Origin: an uncultured Collinsella sp.
Lineage (GTDB): Bacteria > Actinomycetota > Coriobacteriia > Coriobacteriales > Coriobacteriaceae
Length of the DNA: 64,000 nucleotides
Direction of reading: 5' to 3'
Assembly: GCA_934654835.1 (NCBI GenBank)
Contig: CAKUGY010000009.1
Span: 25,520 to 89,519 of the forward strand
Made by a program: the position numbers and the translations under genes. Positions 62,423-64,000 of the stretch are shown here, in pieces. Below the pieces are notes generated by a model, which was given only the letters and a program-made list of their open reading frames with translations, searched no databases and was not told where the DNA came from. How positions within the stretch are numbered: the stretch's first letter is position 1; each line of letters begins with the position of its first letter.

Positions 62423-63823
62423 GTGTGCGCGATAATTCACTTTGGAACTGACGGTTGGCGTGCTCGCGTCGACGACGACTTTACCGCCGACAACGTTGCT
62501 CGCATTGCCGATGCCGTCGGCGAGTTGTGGCAAAAGACCAATCCCGGCAAAACAGTATATATAGGATTCGACACCCGGCCCCAGGCGCACGAGTTCGCTG
62601 AGCTTGCGGCGGGTGTGCTTGCGGCTCACGGATTGGACGCCGTACTCGCGTCTCGGCCTGTCCCGACCCCTGCCCTTACGTGGGCGGCGGCATATGACGG
62701 CGATGCCTGCGGCGCACTCATGGTGACGGGGTCCCATCATCCACAGGGCTATCTGTGCCTTAAGCTGCGCATGGGAGACGGCTCGACGGCCAACCAGGAT
62801 GTCATCGAAGAGCTCGAGGAAACGATGGCCGCGGAGCCCCAGGGGCTCGAGGAGCAGTATCGCACGGCGGATATCATTCCCGACTACATGCGAGCGGTGG
62901 CGTCGTTTGTCGATGCCGACGCCATTCGCGCCGCACGTCTATGCGTGGTGGTCGACCCCATGCGCGGAGCGGCTCAGGGCTATCTTGCCGACTTGCTCCG
63001 AGAGCTTGGCGTCGAAGTCCACGAGATTCACGCCGGCGAGGCAAGCGATAGGGGAGATATCTGCCCCGATCCGGTCGAGCCGTGGGTGGATGCCTGCGAA
63101 CGAACTGTTGTCGAGGACGGAGCATGCGCCGGTCTGGTGACTGATGGCGACGCCGATCGCATTGGGGCGGTCGATGAGCGCGGTAGATATATACATCCAC
63201 ATCAGATCATGGCGCTCGTACTGGGCGATCTCGTACAGTTCCGCAATCTCGAGGGCCGTATCGTCGTCAATCTCTCGTGTTCGACGCTCGTACGCCGTAT
63301 TGCCGAGGCGCTCGGTTGCCGCGTGACCGTCAAGCCGGTGGGTTTCAAATATATAGCGGCAGAAATGAAAAAGGGCGGTGTCCTCATGGGCGGTGAGGAG
63401 GCCGGTGGTATTGGCATCGCCGCTCATATGCCCGAGCGCGATGGAATCCTTGCCTGCCTGATTCTGTGTGAGCTTATGGCAAAAACGGGCGCGCCTTTGG
63501 GCGTTCTGGTCGATCAGCTCGAGGCCAGTTTTGGCAAGACGAGCTATGGGCGCCGCGATTTGCGCCTCGAAGCCGAGGACGCCGAGTCGCTACGGACGCT
63601 GCTTCCGGGTATAAATCCCAAGTCGATATGCGGCAAGGTCCCACAGAGCGTGAGCCATATGGATGGTTTGCGTTTGGCGTTTGAGGATGACACCTGGTTG
63701 CTGGTTCGTCCGAGTGGGACCGAGCCGGTTGTGCGCGTGTACGCCGAGGGCTTTTCGGTGGAGGAGCGCGATGAGCTACTCGATGCCGGTTGCGCTTTAG
63801 CTAGGGGAGCCTATTCGCTCTAG
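62423..63823 (+). CDS. Phosphohexomutase (phosphoglucomutase/phosphomannomutase family)
   Basis: 466 aa from GTG 62423 (GAGGTG upstream). FGTDGWRA (7-14), phosphoserine loop VTGSHHP with Ser104 (usual TASHNP), metal loop DGDADR (241-246), sugar loop GGEEAGG (323-329; usual GEESGG) and phosphate-binding RPSGTEP (429-435). The order is complete, so it should be active, but two substrate-facing positions differ from the classical enzymes. Converts hexose 1- and 6-phosphates; which hexose is open. Confidence 0.9.
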   Translation: MCAIIHFGTDGWRARVDDDFTADNVARIADAVGELWQKTNPGKTVYIGFDTRPQAHEFAELAAGVLAAHGLDAVLASRPVPTPALTWAAAYDGDACGALMVTGSHHPQGYLCLKLRMGDGSTANQDVIEELEETMAAEPQGLEEQYRTADIIPDYMRAVASFVDADAIRAARLCVVVDPMRGAAQGYLADLLRELGVEVHEIHAGEASDRGDICPDPVEPWVDACERTVVEDGACAGLVTDGDADRIGAVDERGRYIHPHQIMALVLGDLVQFRNLEGRIVVNLSCSTLVRRIAEALGCRVTVKPVGFKYIAAEMKKGGVLMGGEEAGGIGIAAHMPERDGILACLILCELMAKTGAPLGVLVDQLEASFGKTSYGRRDLRLEAEDAESLRTLLPGINPKSICGKVPQSVSHMDGLRLAFEDDTWLLVRPSGTEPVVRVYAEGFSVEERDELLDAGCALARGAYSL

Positions 63824-64000
63824 CCATGAGACCGCCCTCCATAAAGACGCGCTCGGTGAATGGTAGGGAACGGCCGGCAAACGTCAGCCGAATCCCAAAA
63901 TGTGTAGGAAATGTGTGCGCCCAGATTCCCGCCCCGGACGCCCCTCCGGTCTGGCAATATATCTCCTTGCCGCGCGGCCCGGTCGAACCGGATCAGCCGC
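63824..64000. other. Window edge without a supported gene
   Basis: 177 bp after the phosphohexomutase. A short minus-strand frame (63801 to about 63992) is open but overlaps the previous gene and shows no family. No terminator is evident. Confidence 0.4.

Noticed and set aside
63801..63992. Short minus-strand frame at the right edge
   Set aside because: Overlaps the end of the phosphohexomutase gene, is interrupted near the edge and shows no recognisable domain.

Overview
The window looks like a GC-rich chromosomal segment of a gut actinobacterium of class Coriobacteriia, most likely Collinsella. This rests on codon usage, a prfA - prmC - tsaC - glpK - upp - atp operon - murA - LytR/CpsA/Psr gene order, LytTR and PTS gene content, and many GTG/TTG starts. 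The genus is an inference; no rRNA or tRNA gene is present to test it. No CRISPR array, prophage or integrase was seen.

Layout. 1-7.4 kb (minus strand): the N-terminal part of a very large repeat-built surface protein, a LytTR/PAS regulator upstream of it and a Tex-type RNA-binding protein. 7.9-12.3 kb: an oxidoreductase / OFA-type MFS transporter / SDR operon with a divergent LysR gene. 12.6-16.9 kb: a MarR-controlled heterodimeric ABC exporter. 17.7-18.8 kb: a pyridoxamine-kinase-like gene overlapped by a small TIGR04076-type gene. 19-33 kb is the accessory part. It holds two alpha-glucoside modules (RpiR regulator, GH4 6-phospho-glucosidase, PTS IICB), each next to an AAA+/DUF4143 ATPase gene and to a low-molecular-weight phosphotyrosine phosphatase gene or a remnant of one. 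It also has an IS200-type element, an MFS pseudogene and a full-length MFS gene. 33.4-42.1 kb: an LpdD-like/IPP-isomerase fusion, a lipoprotein, a one-TM protein, a mutarotase, a polar amino-acid ABC importer and an M20 peptidase. 42.3-59.3 kb: the housekeeping block prfA, prmC (with a large insert), a HigBA-like toxin-antitoxin pair, tsaC, glpK, upp, atpI-BEFHAGDC, murA and an LCP cell-wall ligase. 59.5-64 kb: pepT, a DtxR/MntR regulator, a homocysteine methyltransferase and a phosphohexomutase.

The strongest unusual signal concerns the two AAA+/DUF4143 genes. Each is preceded by three copies of a gene-specific repeat, centred about 95, 62 and 30 bp before the start codon (33-bp period). The repeat sequences differ between the two genes but the geometry is the same. 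Next come several families of structured intergenic repeats, two of which show covariation between copies, and a direct-repeat pair upstream of the surface protein with LytTR-type spacing. Third is the fusion of a prenyl-flavin chaperone-like domain to an isopentenyl-diphosphate isomerase.

How genes work together: the LytTR protein probably activates the surface protein. The two RpiR proteins probably control phospho-alpha-glucoside uptake and hydrolysis, with IIA supplied from elsewhere. MarR represses its own exporter operon. TsaC, PrmC and RF1 serve translation, and the F1Fo ATPase, MurA and LCP protein form an energy and envelope block.
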